The notes under the pieces are model-generated. The model did not search any database, was not told where the DNA came from, and saw nothing but the letters and a program-made list of their open reading frames with translations. This document shows, piece by piece, positions 1 through 10,700 of a stretch of 64,000 nt of DNA. This DNA is from Salvator merianae (lineage: Eukaryota; Chordata; Lepidosauria; Squamata; Teiidae). The stretch lies in NCBI GenBank assembly GCA_003586115.2, contig QVOM02000023.1, positions 8,385,474 through 8,449,473 of the forward strand. The letters are read 5' to 3'. A program made the position numbers and the translations under genes. Every line of letters begins with the position of its first letter. Position 1 is the stretch's first letter.

Positions 1-951
1 CCAAAACAAAGCAATATATCTAGATATCCCGTGCAAGCGCAGACCAACCAAAAAAGATGCAGAACGGTTGAGAGGTGACGCATTTACTTTAGCCAAACAG
101 CTCGTTCCATAACATTGGAAGTGCTGCTCAGTGAGGTCAGTTTTGAAAACTGACTTCTCAAGAGCAAACGCTGCTTCTGGTCAACTAACCGCTGATGTGA
201 TACAGAGCAACAATTTTGTATTCCAAGGCTGCAGTCACACCTTACTTTTTATCTGAACCGAGTCCGTCCTTGGTCTGCAGGGATCACACACAAAAGTACA
301 TTTCTGTTTCTTCTGTGGACAATCCCTCCCAGATTGGGACGATCCTGTATTTGGATTATCCCAGCTGGTGGGCACTTTCCCGCCATTATCTGGCAGTGCT
401 GACTCCAGCACAGGAAACATATAGCTTCAGCGTGGTAGTGGTGTAGAGAAGAGTAAGCCCAGGAGCAGTGCATGCCTTTTTCCTCCTTTCTGGTCCACAC
501 CTGGGTCCCGGCCCGGCTGGAACGAGCAGCCTCGCCCTGTCTCCCCATTGCTCTGGGGCTTGGAACTGGAGAAGGCCGCCCGAGCTAGCTAGCACCCACC
601 CTAAGGTAGGTGTGAACAGGCCGTAAATGGTCTCAGTTCCCTGTCCATCCTAAGATGGACTATCTTTGTTCTGGTATAACCGTGGCCTAAGGGCAGGTGA
701 AGGTTTTGCCTTCTATTCTGCTTGAGATGCCCAGAAGCAACTGGTGGACCACTGTGTGAGTTGGGATGCTGGACTAGATGGGCCGTGGCCTGATCCAGCA
801 AGGCTCCTCTTATGTTCTTTATATTCTGTAGTTATCACTTTCTGTTTTTCAAATAAGTGTATTATCAACAGGCGAATTGCTATATTTTGCTGACTTTAAT
901 CTGTTACTGGGTATTTACTCTTTCGTATTCATTTTAATTTTTAAAAAACAG
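1..951. other. Noncoding sequence 5' of the ANGPTL2 start exon
   Basis: Presumed ANGPTL2 5' intron and, on the other strand, RALGPS1 intron. Apart from a copy of the dispersed repeat at about 615-820, no conserved exon, promoter motif or RNA gene was recognised. Confidence 0.6.
615..820 (+). repeat. Dispersed lizard-type repeat, fragment
   Basis: Carries the family words gcaggtgaaggttttgcctt, gcttgagatgcccagaagca and ggatgctggactagatgggc, then cctgatccagcaaggctcct. Part of a family with at least nine copies in this window, in both orientations. Probably the end of a non-LTR element. Confidence 0.75.
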
Positions 952-1797
952 ATCAAAAAGATTTTCACAGAAAAGAAACAAAAGATAAGAGGACCATGAA
1001 GGCAACCTTATGCTTGCTGCTGATGGCTGTTGTGGAAGTCTGTGCCAGCAAATCTGAAGACTTCGAAAGCAGCGATGAGGAAGAGGAGCAAGAAATCATT
1101 TACACTAACAGGTATAAGCGCTCCAGCGACGTGCCAGACAAGTGCACCTACACCTTCATCGTACCTCAGCAGAAAGTCACTGGAGCCATCTGCGTCAACT
1201 CGAAAGAGCCCGAGGTGGTGCTTGAAAGCAGGGTAAATAAGCAGGAGCTCGAACTGCTGAACAACGAACTGCTCAAGCAAAAGAGGCAAATAGAAACGCT
1301 CCAGCAGCTCGTGGAGGTAGACGGGGGCATCGTCAACGAGGTGAAACTTTTGCGGAAAGAGAGCCGCAACATGAACTCCCGGGTCACGCAGCTGTACATG
1401 CAGCTGCTTCACGAGATCATCCGGAAGCGAGACAATGCCTTAGAACTGTCCCAGCTGGAAAATAAGATCCTCAACCAGACGGCTGATATGTTGCAGCTCG
1501 CAAATAAATACAAAGACTTGGAGCACAAGTACCAGCACTTGGTCACCATTGCCAACAACCAGTCGACCATCATCGCCCAGTTGGAAGAGCACTGCCAGAA
1601 GACGCCGCCCGTTCGGACGGTCCCCCAACCGCCGCAGCCGCCGAACCGCGTTTACCAGCCACCCACGTACAACCGCATCATCAACCAAATATCCACCAAC
1701 GAGATCCAGAGTGACCAGAATTTGAAGGCTCTCCCGCCAAACCTGCCAACCATGCCTCCGGTTACCAGCATTCCAACTTCCATGGACAAGCCATCAG
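952..1797 (+). CDS. ANGPTL2: ANGPTL2 exon with start codon (signal peptide, coiled coil, linker)
   Basis: Coding starts at ATG 996, in the context GGACCATGA with A at -3. The coding part is 802 bp and ends after a first codon base, in CCA TCA G followed by the donor gtacgt. A likely 3' splice site (tttttaaaaaacag) ends at 951, so 952-995 would be 5' UTR. In human the 5' UTR also begins in a separate upstream noncoding exon, so the promoter probably lies left of the window. The exon encodes everything before the fibrinogen-like domain. Confidence 0.93.
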
Positions 1798-4700
1798 GTA
1801 CGTAGATTTTGCATTAATACCTGTAGCCAGCGGAGTGTAGTGGGCTAGAGTGTTTGTTTATTCTTTAAAACATAAATAAAGGATCTCAAAGTGGTTTACA
1901 GACTCAAATAAAAACAAGGTTAACACCACGTCAAAAATAATACATAAACAAGGTTAAAGGCAGTACTGAAACCGTGGGAGGATAAAGGAAATAGACAAGC
2001 CAGATTTTTTGCACAGAAAAGGCCTGAATGAATTGAAATGGGTAGTTAAAGGATGCAACAGAATATGACTTCCAAACAGCAGAAGGGAGAGCATTCCAGA
2101 GGACAGGTGCCACCACAGAGAAGGCTCAGCTAGAGCACAGGTTAGGACCTTAGGAGTCCCTGGGTTCAAAATCCCACTTGGCTAAGAGGTTAACCCTGGG
2201 CATTTCCAACATTACAGGGTTGTTGTGAGGATACAATGGGGAGGAAGAACAGTGTTTGCTGCCCTGAGTTCTTTGGCAGAAAGGCAGGCTATAAATGCTT
2301 AAAATAATGTAAAATAAATTCACACAGGACAAAGTGTAAGTGTTATTATGGAAAGGACCTACAGCGTTGTGTGCTGAGAGCCTGACATCTGACCTAGTAG
2401 CGTGAGGTTTCCCTACACAGTGCTGGTGTAAGAACATCCTGGATATACTTCAAGGTTTGGGGGCAGACCCAAGGAGAAGCCACACCAGTTTTATTACAGC
2501 CATTTCTGCTGTCTCTTAAACAGACTGGCAGAGTGTGTGTTCTTTGCTGCCTTAGAGTGCAACCTTTGAGATAAGCGTAGGTTGGATTCGCTCTGCAAAC
2601 CTAATTAGGGTTGCACTAAAGCAAGGAGAAAGATTCCCTGTGGTTCTTCTGCCTGACAGCAAATGGATTAAACATACAGAAGACGTGTTTTTTGCTAGCG
2701 TGATTCCTAAAGAAGCAGTTCGTGCTAAAAGGTGACCTCACTCCGAATTTCAATCTTATGACTGTTTTCAGTTTTTCCATTATGAACCCTCTGATTCAGA
2801 TGTATTATAGTTTGGCCAGAAGCCCTTGCTTCTGGTTCCAATATGACATACTATATAGAAACCTGGAATCAACCAAAGAACCAGAAAGAAAAACAAGTAA
2901 AAACACTTGTTTTCTAATACCAGTAGCAGAAAGGAAATCACAGTTACCGAAACTTGAACTTTGGTGCATTCTTAAAATCCATGCTGTGTTCTGCTAAACT
3001 ACAATTTAGAATGCGTAATTTCTTCTGCACATACGTTTTGACAACTGGTCCAGCAACTTTGAATATGATGTTGAATTTGTAGTAAGGATTAAAATTTGCA
3101 TTAAAATTTGACATTATTTTGATTCATTGGTATTTCTTTTGGTCTAAGACTTCAAAAAAGAGGTTATTTTCTGACACATTTTTAATACTACATGAAGCAC
3201 AGAGATTTATCCTTTTATAAATGATGTGATGCATCATACTTTGAACTGAAACATTTCCAATTTGGGCGAAACTTCACTGACTTTCTAGATAGTCAGATTC
3301 CACCCTAACCCCAAGAGAAAATATAACGTGATGGATACAGTCGCTGCAAGATGATATCCATTACTGTAGTGTACAGATGAGTAAATCTATTTGTTTTCAA
3401 ATGGTTTGAACTGAATTGTTTGGTACAAAGTGTTTGAATCAAACCACCCCCTGTTCCTTGTGGGTGTTGGAAACAGACCTTTTAAGACTCAGAAATCAGC
3501 TATTTTCTGGCTGGCGGTGTGTTCTATCCCCTCTGGACAGAGTTTGGATACTGACTGACTTCTTCTGGAATCACTCTCACATAAGCAATCAGTGGGAGCT
3601 CTAGGATATAAATGTATCTACAGGACTACATTTTCTCCTTCCACTCAGGACTCTTTGGACCTTAGCCCATGACCACAACAGAACACCAAACTGCAGAACA
3701 CATCTGGATTAATTTTGAGGGCATTTACGTAACAGTGAGGACTGCCTACGTGCCATATTTTTATTGCCCAAGTGAAAGTATGCACAACACCTTGAAGAAC
3801 AAGGAAATGAATTGTAAGGAGGTTTTGTTTTTAGCAAATGCCTGTGTGCGTGCCTGCAGAAATTACTCTAAGGCAAGGTTCAGAGCACTATGGGTCCCAG
3901 CCTGTGTCCACACAGGGCAATGGGAAAGGCTTTACTTGGAAGCCTCACTTTTATCTCTCTAAATTATGCCTTTGTCCACTCGGCCTTCCCCTATCCACAA
4001 TGCCCTGAGTCCTGATCCATGGACTGTCGTCGGTTCAGAGAGCTCAGCCTAAGACTATTTCCAAACCAGGATGAACTGATCAAAGAGGTTGAGGGAGTGT
4101 TGTGAGTGGAATGGAAGATGCATCCAAAAGGTTTAAAAAAGAACTGATGGTGCTTGCTGGGCTCTCTCTGAGGCTGGTTTTTTGAGAAAGAGAGCCCAGC
4201 CTCAGAGATAGCTTAGGGAGGGCTGTAGGTTTTTCTTTAAATTTCTTGGGGGTCCTTTTCACTCCAATCCCCCCCTTCTTCCTCCTCTGACAGGTATGGA
4301 GCTGTGGGGTGAATTTCAAACTTTCCCTCACCCTCTTTCAACAGTTCACGTTTGATGAACTGCAGTTCGGCACAATCTTACTTCCAAACGTGAAGAAAAA
4401 TCTGATCCCAGCTTTGTTAAAATGTAAGACCTGTGTACTTGCAATTGGCCTGGAAAGAGCTGCGATGCAGCGTTATGCATGCAAGTAATTTTGACAGTGC
4501 AGAAGGCACATTATTCCTGAATAAGACAAACTTCTTCTGTTTTCCATAGTGCCTGGGAACTAAGAATGATCTGTGCCTCTTCCACCTTACATGTACCTCC
4601 TTAGGGAGAACTACCTCCCACTCTTGCAAACTTGGATCTGCATTTTCCTTTATTCAGTGATGGAAAATATCCTTTGGCTCTAAGGGCAAAGCTGGAAATG

Positions 4701-7700
4701 TATCATATGCTACAAGAAAGCCCCTCATTTGCTTCATAGTTGCTATGTAACTAAGCAAAATAGTATACTGCATTTCTTTGCTGCTGGGTTTTGCTTTTTC
4801 TTTACATTCCCCATAGTTTTAAGTAAGTTGGGGTTTTTTTGGTAGGAAATCAGGGTTACAGTACAGAGAAAGAATACTCAGGGAAAATGCCTCCAGAATA
4901 TTTCATGTGGAGTTTCCTGGATAGCTTTAAGAATGGACTGGATAGAATCATGGAGGACAGGTGCGTCAGTGGCTACTAGAATAAGGCCAAGGTACCACCT
5001 CTAGGCTGGAGAGACAGACAGGATGCCTCTCAAAGCCATTTGCAGAAAGCCAAGAGCAGGTGAAGCTTTTGCCTTTATATTGTGCTTGAAAATGCCCAGA
5101 AACAATTGGTGGACCACTGCAGGAAAATAATTTATCTGTAGCAGTCCTGGGCTTCAGTATTTTATTTATTTATTTATAAAATTTGTATCCTACTTTTCAC
5201 CAGCAGGTTCCAGGGCAGTGGACAATATATGACAAAACATATACTAGAACATTTTTAAAACTAGTACCAATTTAAGAAAAAGAATCCTGCTAGGACAAGC
5301 TTGAATTGTAGCCTGTATATTAAATAACAGTGTCTTTAAATAAATTATTTCCCTTCCTCCCTCCACTTCAAAACATTGCATGCTTTTTATAGCTGGAATT
5401 CAAGTTTGTTTGTTTTTGACTTCTCCTTTGGGCTACATCTTGGAAGTGTAAGTTGTATCACCTCCTTGTTTCTTTGATATAAACACTGCCCAAGGGACAC
5501 TGCCAACATATTCGTCTCTTTGGAAGTTGTGCAGAAAGCACCACTAACCTCTAAGAAACGATAAATGAAAACTTGTCCAGTACTTGGTATTTTTAGCATC
5601 CTCAGCAGTAATCAGTTTATGAACTGTTTCCAACAGATCACTTGTAAAAGCATTTTCATTCATTTTTCCCATTCAGTAAGACTTTTATTTTTCACCCTTG
5701 AAAGAAAAATTTAAAGCAACAAATACCTACCATTATGTTTGAGATTCATGGAAAGCTGTAAGAATAATGCCTGTAAAACAGCAGTGCAGAACCCAAACAG
5801 CTCTAAGAACCAATTTTGATTAAGAGGACCACATGATTAGATTTTTCCAAAATACATGCGCTTTTATTAAGTATATCAACCACACGCAGGCTTTGCACAA
5901 ATTTACTTGTTACTGAAATGAATTTGGAGAAGAGATCTGTCAAGCAAATGTAAAGAATATCCATTCCGAAGTGGATCATAGAATAAGAAAAGAAAAACAA
6001 AAAACTTTCATGCTTGCTACAGATAAAGGATTAGATTTATCTAGTAAATCAACCTAAAGAGAACAATATGCTCAAATGTTATGTCTCCTTAGTCAATGTT
6101 TCAAAATATAATTTGCAATGGTAAGACTGTAACAATACTCTTTGTCAAAAGAACCCTTCCAAACTCCACAATCAACCCCCTCTGTCAAAGTTGCATACAT
6201 TTTGTTTTCAGGATGAAGACAATAAATTGAAGGTGTAAGTATTTTAACATTTCAGTAAGTTTATTTCACCTAAGCAGCAACAAGTAGCTCAATAAGACAG
6301 TGTCTGCCAGTTCCTGTCAGCTGTTTTTCTTTCTCCTATGAGGCACAGCAGTTGCTGCTTTTTAGCAGCTGTACTGGCAACTGGAACAGGAGAAAAACTG
6401 CATAATTCCTGATACCCTATGAAACTTCCCTCCCACAGCCTCACAGAAAGTGATTCTGGGTCACCTTTTGCTCTGGGTGTTCATCCCTGCTAAGCTTGCA
6501 TCTGCTGTGAAGATAACCGTTGTCTTCTTGGAGGCGTTCCACATTCTGTCACTGATCAAATTTGACCACCACATTCCTTCTGATCCGAAAGTTCATGTGC
6601 ATTTTTCTCTCCATCTCTAAAGGGAAACAGTAACCAGAGAGCCACTGGGCACTGCATAGTGCCTTGTATCACTTCCAGATGCCTGATCATTGATGCTAGG
6701 GTATAAACTCTGATTTCAGTAAACTCTCGTGGCTCTGAGAACAGTTGGGAGTGCCAATAATCTCTCACTGGCACTGGGTTCTCAGTGGTGCCGTGATTAG
6801 AATATTCTCAAGATCATTCTCAAGATAAATGCAGATCTCTGGGGTTCCAAAGTCTTCCCAAGGCTTTGATAGGTAAAGAGCTGTAGAATAATATCACCAA
6901 TCAAAACTGGGCCAGATATTTTTGAATCTAAATATCCTTTTATTCCAACACTGTTGAGTTTACTAGGCCAATCTGGGAAGTCATGGTGGGAAGAAGAAAA
7001 CAAGCAGAGAGAGAGAGAGAGAGAAAGGATAGAATCTCTCTCTCTCTCTCCATCTATCTCTATCTATATATCTCTATCTCTATAAAATAAACTGGGCCAA
7101 CAAGCTTCAGGCAGCTCTAATGTGAACTAGGCATCCTTTGAGAGCTTGTAATTGGCTCCTCACCCCAGGAAAGAGAAGGTTCTGGACCATAACAGTGGAA
7201 GGCATCATTCTGATGCAAAGGAAAGCCCCCTGTCTCTATTATGCAAACATATTGTGGGAATAAGAGTAGAGATTGGCAATGAGGACATTGTTCCTTGTCA
7301 GTTTTGAGGAAAGTTTCACCTGGCATCCCAGGTGACGCATGCAGATGAAACAGGGCATCAAGAGGATCTTATCCTTTTCCTTGCGTGGCAAAATGCTTTG
7401 CCCTGTTTCCATTGTAGCTAAGATCTACAGAAGGAGCCCTGTGTTGCCATTGGCTAGGGCATTAGATTTAAAAATGCTCTTACATGTGTGTTCATTATAT
7501 TCTTCATAGCAACAGCTACTGTTCTACTGAGGAAAAAAAAAAAGCCCTTTGTTTTCCGGTGGTTTGGAAGTACAACTAGATGAAGAACCAAAGGCGCCGT
7601 CCACTCCCAGTTTTGGTTAACTGGCTACCCCCACAAAATCCGGCAGGTCGCAGGGGAAGACATCAGAATCCCAGCAAAACTGTTTAATCTATTTACCCCC

Positions 7701-10700
7701 TGAAAACAGAGTGAAAGTGTTCACACCTCCCTTATAGCTGGCACCGTTATCAATTCCCATGCCAATGTTATTTTTGGCAAACCCTTCAGCTGTAAAATTC
7801 CCTGACAGTATAGGAGGCCAAAGATAACTCCAACGGTCTCTGCGGAGATTTCTGGGAGGGGGGGGGACACAAAGGGGAGAGGAAAGACATGTGGACTGTG
7901 TCTCGGGCCGCCAGATTCGTGGTTACTGTTTTACCAAGAAATGAATGGAACAGTTGCATTTCAAGACTTCTGTTACTGTCCTAAAAAAATGAAATTCGCG
8001 AGCAATCTCAAGTCTGCATCCCATCTTTCAAATTAATTGGTTCTAAATGCTTCCAGTTTAGCTAAGTAAGCTTGTGCTTCCATATATTCTCTGTGCTAAT
8101 TGCTCAGTACTTATTCTGTCAGGCCTGTCTCTCCTCTTGTACAGAGATCTCAAAGCAGGATCTTTGGGAAATGTAAAAACTATTAAATGTTTTTTAAAAA
8201 AAAAAAAAGAAGAAAAGATTATCAGAGAAATACTCAGGGGGGAGGATGCTACTGCAGTGCATTTTCCTTCTTTTCTGGGCTGAACCTGAATTGCAAAATT
8301 GTACCTTCATCAGAGCTCCTAGCTTTGATTCTGATATTACATGGTTCAGGAGACATGCTGTGTTGCAAAGGATTACAAACAAGTTAAAAAGAATATTTTT
8401 TTTTTAAAAAAGCAACTTATGTTGATCAGCAGTTGATTGTTATCTATACAGTGATCTATCAACTTACCTACCTATCAATTGATCACTCTTGTGAAAATAA
8501 TGTATCTCACTGAAGTGGTTTCATCATAGGTAGATACTAGATCTCTATAGTGGGTGTCTCTGCATAAAAATAATGCAGGTTGAAAACACCACCTGCTTTT
8601 TGCTGGTTAATGACCACAATAAAGGGTGGAGAGACAGGCAGGATGCCCCTAAAGGCCCTCTGCAGGGAGTCAAGAGCAGGTGAAGGTTTTGCCTTTGTCT
8701 TTTGTTTGAGATGCCCAGAAGCAATTGGTGGACCACTGTGTGAAACAGGATGCTGGACTAGATGGGCTGTGGCCTGATCCAGCAGGGCAGTCTCTTAATG
8801 TTCTATGTTCTACCAGTCTACCACTGAGACCAAGACAAGGGAATTTTCCGAGTTAGATTCGTGATACGTGGGTAAAAACCTCCTGGGATTATAATCCTGG
8901 GATAGTCAACTGAAAACCCACTAAATCAGCACTAAATGATGCCGGCTTTTCCATAATTCCAATTGCTGACTCTGTCTACTGTTTCTTTGCATAATTGCTG
9001 CTCTTGCAAAATACTCAGATGTTAGCAGCTTGGGAAATTAACAAGGGGAAGGGGAGCGGTGCTTGCTAACATCTGGATATTTTGCAAGAGCAACGATTAT
9101 ATAAGGAAATGCCAGTCTAAGGAAGAGCTGATATTTTCCCAGAATTGTCTCCTGACACCTGGCAGGAGTGTTGAGATGTGACTGCAGGATCTGAAGAAGA
9201 TTCCCCCCATTTCCTCTTGCCATTCGGGGGCACCCCAAGAGCAGTTAGTGTACACCACAAATATGGATGCTCCATCTGGAGTATGAATGTGAGAACGGCG
9301 CAGCTCAAAGAAAGAAGATTGCCTTTCAGTTTGAAAAAATGCAAAGCGTTGAGTTAGTAATGGGAACTGCTGTTTGCTCCCCAAAAGGTCCGTGGAGAGA
9401 CTGCCTACAGGCTCTAGAAGATGGCCACAATACCAGCGCCATCTACCTCGTGAAACCCGAAAACACAAACCGGCTGATGCAGGTCTGGTGCGATCAGCGG
9501 CATGATCCTGGTGGCTGGACAGTTATTCAAAGGCGCTTGGACGGATCAGTCAACTTTTTCAGGAACTGGGAGACTTACAAGGTAAGGACATATAGCGGTC
9601 TGTTTTCACAGATCTGGGAAACAGCCTATAAATTCGTGCTTGAAAGCTTTTCCAACAATATATTGATGAGGTTACAGCCCTTGACTACATCTGTGAAGAC
9701 CCGTGGGTACACCTAGTCTGGAGACAGTTTAGAAGTAGGCTTGTGCCAAACCAAAGTTCAGCACTACTGAACCACATAAAGAGGGTGCTCCTTCCTTCAG
9801 GCATTGCCATGAGGGAAAGGTGAGGGGAAGGTGACTGTGCCATAAACTGAATGGAGAACGCACCTGCTCTCCACCGTGTGCCATAAACTGAATGGAGAAT
9901 GCACCTGCCCTCCACCGTGTGCCATAAATTGAATGGAGAACGCACCTGCCCTCCATCATGTTCCATAAACTGAATGGAGAACACACCTGCTCTCCACCGT
10001 ATGCCATAAATTGAATGGAGAATGCACCTGCCCTCCATCATGTACCATAAACTGAACAGAGAACACACCTGCTCTCCACCATGTGCCATAAATTGAATGG
10101 AGAACACACCTGCTCTTCACCGTATGCCATAAACTGAATGGAGAACACACCTGCTCTTCACCGTATGCCTTCTGACACTGCCTGCTTCTTGGCTGTACAT
10201 GCAGCTGGGACCGGGCAGGGTCACACTGTGCTTGTGAGCAGTATCACCATACACGTGCGCTCCCAGAAGTCTCTTGAGTCCTTGCAACAAAGGACTTGGG
10301 CAGACAGCTAGTGAGTCGAAAACATGCTGAGAGAGCCCTATGCATACCTGGCAGGCCCCTGTGACAGCAAAAGCAGTTTTCCCTTTCCCATCTAGAAGCG
10401 CCTTAAGCAGTGCTCCCCAGAACTTGGTATGAAACTCCAGACTCCTGGGGGCTTGAAGAGACCGCTTAACATAGGGATAGGCTTCCAAGACACTGTTCAC
10501 ACCTTACTCCACTGACATAACTTGTTCTCTGTGACACCGAGATTCTTCTGATTCCATTCAAGGAGTGTGTGAGCAAGCAGCTTTGGCAAATGACTCACAG
10601 CTCAGAGCCAAAGGCCAGACAAAACCAATGACAGAACCTATAATGTGATTTTCACAAATGACTGTCACTCTCAAAGTCTTCTTGAATTTATTACCTGAGG

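Larger units (their letters stand above)
1798..9387 (+). other. ANGPTL2: ANGPTL2 intron 1 (7.6 kb)
   Basis: Bounded by the donor gtacgt and an AG acceptor. Contents: CR1-like fragments (about 1845-2310 and 5160-5240), two copies of the dispersed repeat (4918-5125, 8620-8812), a GA/TC simple-repeat hairpin (7004-7082), a nested inverted repeat (4156-4208) and a long fold-back (8981-9110). No further exon on either strand was recognised. Confidence 0.85.

Noticed and set aside
1008..1412. 134-codon - strand frame inside the ANGPTL2 start exon
   Set aside because: Antisense shadow of a strongly biased coding exon.
6300..6410. Possible hairpin with ccagttcctgtcagctg and agctgtactggcaactgg
   Set aside because: Pairing is broken into short pieces with several possible registers, weaker than the other inverted repeats reported.
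9097..9468. 123-codon open frame on the - strand opposite ANGPTL2 exon 2
   Set aside because: It is a shadow of the conserved fibrinogen-domain exon and upstream intron. It has no family match, and the + strand exon is certain.
9685..10150. Overlapping - strand frames encoding a repetitive peptide
   Set aside because: They arise from the 41-bp minisatellite read in successive frames. The peptide repeat (41 residues per three units) is a by-product.
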